Source of the DNA: Spirochaetales bacterium
GTDB taxonomy: Bacteria; Spirochaetota; Spirochaetia; DTKZ01
Length of the DNA: 7,017 nucleotides
Direction of reading: 5' to 3'
NCBI GenBank assembly: GCA_017998025.1
Contig: JAGODW010000073.1
Location: 1 to 7,017, forward strand
This document shows, in pieces, positions 5,646 through 7,017 of this stretch. Each line of letters starts with the position of its first letter. Position 1 is the stretch's first letter. Both the position numbers and the translations under genes were made by a program. The notes under the pieces were generated by a model. That model was not told the origin of the DNA. It did no database searches and saw nothing but the letters and a program-made list of their open reading frames with translations.

Positions 5646-7017
5646 ATGAAACGATATGCCCTTTTAATCCTTTTTATAGGGGAGTTTGCTTCTTTTGCAG
5701 AATTACCAGCCTGTATGCAGAAAAAAGAACGAACCTTCTGCGATTTGAAACTCTAAGCACATCAGCCGGACTCTCCAGTTCATCCGTATCGGGAATCTGT
5801 CAGGATGCTCAAGGTTTTCTCTGGTTCGCTACCCAGGGAGGATTAAACCGGTACGATGGCCGAACTATGCGGGTATATGAGAATGATCCGTTCAATAGCA
5901 ACAGTCTTGTTCATAATCAGATTCAAACGATCTATACGGATGAGGATGGCAGTCTCTGGATCGGGACATATGGGGGGCTTTCCCATTTTGACCCTATTAA
6001 AAACCTATTTACCACCTATAGAGCAGATTCGTCAAAACCTAGAAGCCTTAGTAATAACATAGTGATTGCAATTCATCGGGATGTGAAAGGGTACCTCTGG
6101 GTAGGTACCCAGGATGGATTGAACAGGCTGGATGAAGCTACCGGGACTTTCACCGTATATCGGAATAATCCCGGAGATCCTTTATCCCTCCCGCATAATA
6201 CGGTAAGAGTATTGGAGGTAGACAGGAATGGGAAACTCTGGATCGGAACCTACGGAGGATTAAGCGAGTATGATTCCACTCGAGATGCGTTTATAACTAT
6301 TCCCCACAATGGGGAGAAGGGGATTAATCTGGGCTCCCCCTCAGTTATGACAATCGTAGAGGATCCAGAGAGTTCCGGTACTCTTTATCTGGGAACCTGG
6401 GGAGGGGGGCTCTGCAGGCTGGATACCAGAACTCTTAAGTCAGATGTTTACAAACTTCCGGATGATCGGGTGTATTCATCTCTCCTGGATAGGAAAGGGC
6501 GGCTCTGGATCGGTACCTGGGGCGGCGGGTTAATCCTCTTCGATAGAGAAACGGGTGAAGTGCAACAATACACTTCGTCGATGCAGCATGGAATCCCCCA
6601 TGATATTGCGTATTCCCTCTACGAGGACAGTTCGGGAATTGTGTGGGTAGGGACCCATGGGGGAGGGGTAGCAAAATTGGTCGATTGGCATAATAGGTAC
6701 CAGTACTTCCAGCATAATCCCCGGGATCCTGCGTCCCTTCCTCCGGGTAAGGTAACGTTTCTTATGAAAGATTCAAAGGGGAGGGTATGGTGCGGAGTGT
6801 ATAACCAGGGTCTGCACAGGCTGGATCCGGAAAAGGAGGGATTCAGACATTACCGGGCGGAAAAGGGAAATCCTCTTGCCCTTCAAAACGACATTATCAA
6901 TACCGTCTATGAGGATCCAGAGGGGAATATCTGGATCTGTACCAATGAAGGATTATTCCGGTACGAGGAAGCTTCGGATTCTTTCTCGCAACCTTTTCGT
7001 GGAAGGAAAGATTTTCC
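5646..7017 (+). CDS. Two-component-regulator propeller sensor, 5' part, with apparent frameshift near the start
   Basis: From ATG 5646 a signal peptide reads MKRYALLILFIGEFASFA|E, but this frame stops at TAA 5754-5756. The -1 frame, open from 5645 to the window edge, encodes a beta-propeller starting LRFETLSTSAGLSSSSV, the usual opening of this family. Nine blade motifs of the W-[IV]-G-T-x-G-G-L-x-x-[FY]-D type are visible, with the Trp (Tyr in the fifth) codon at 5822, 5957, 6098, 6239, 6386, 6506, 6644, 6788 and 6932, about 40-49 residues apart. In known members 12-14 such blades form two periplasmic propellers, followed by a Y_Y_Y domain, a membrane helix and a histidine kinase, GGDEF or regulator output. 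Those parts lie beyond the window, so the output is unknown. The propeller frame has no ATG, GTG or TTG before the first blade; with the present sequence the signal and propeller cannot be one polypeptide without a frame change. Confidence 0.85.
5671..5726 (+). other. Interval in which the reading frame changes in the propeller gene
   Basis: The signal-peptide frame and the propeller frame can be joined by one added base in any of several short homopolymers: T5 (5671-5675), G4 (5679-5682), T4 (5693-5696) or A6 (5721-5726). A fifth G would give a signal peptide ending SLYA|EKRTNLLRFE. A seventh A would give FASFA|ELPACMQKKRTNLLRFE. Both are believable. The propeller downstream is intact over 425 codons, so if this is a true mutation it is recent or reversible. 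Confidence 0.7.

Noticed and set aside
5720..5727. Programmed -1 frameshift at the A6 run in the propeller gene
   Set aside because: The run is preceded by G and the zero frame reads AAA AAA GAA, so the X-XXY-YYZ arrangement is absent; I saw no obvious downstream stimulatory hairpin.
6435..6715. Reverse-strand ORFs opposite the propeller gene
   Set aside because: They are shadows of the intact propeller frame, which shows regularly spaced blade motifs.
5819..6967. Tandem DNA repeats in the propeller region
   Set aside because: The periodicity of about 120-147 nt is explained by protein-level blade repeats, and the DNA copies are well diverged.

Overview
The window looks like chromosomal DNA of a spirochaete, probably Spirochaetales or Treponema-like. 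This is inferred from gene content only: an ECF sigma / glycogen-binding anti-sigma pair, a 270-aa exported protein resembling a family I associate with spirochaetes (DUF6675), a PAS domain with a Cys cluster, and a large two-component-regulator propeller sensor. GC content is moderate. I see no rRNA, tRNA, CRISPR array, transposase, integrase or plasmid functions.

Layout. (1) Positions 1-420, minus strand: the N-terminal 140 residues of a PAS-domain signalling protein that runs off the left edge. Its start lies in a perfect 16-bp tandem duplication. (2) 421-696: an AT-rich intergenic region between divergent genes, with candidate promoters and a long-arm inverted repeat. (3) 697-4979, plus strand: a compact six-gene cluster. 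It encodes an ECF sigma factor, a membrane anti-sigma factor with a cytoplasmic zinc finger and a predicted external CBM48/AMPK-type glycogen-binding domain, two small exported helical proteins of unknown function, a predicted outer-membrane beta-barrel and an exported DUF6675-like protein. Two junctions overlap by 4 nt (GTGA), so it is probably one operon. (4) 5014-5556, minus strand: a hemerythrin-like HHE protein, convergent with the operon. (5) 5557-5645: a divergent intergenic region with a perfect 7-bp-arm palindrome. (6) 5646-7017, plus strand: the 5' part of a propeller sensor with nine blade motifs visible. Its signal peptide and propeller are in different reading frames.

How the parts may work together (inference). 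The anti-sigma factor should hold the sigma factor through its zinc finger while displaying a carbohydrate-binding domain across the inner membrane. Glucan binding, or loss of it, could then release the sigma factor to transcribe envelope genes. The co-encoded exported helical proteins, barrel and DUF6675-like protein are the natural candidates for partners or output of that circuit. The hemerythrin and propeller sensor are a separate divergent unit and may share an operator. The best candidate for an undescribed system is the sigma / CBM48 anti-sigma / envelope protein operon.
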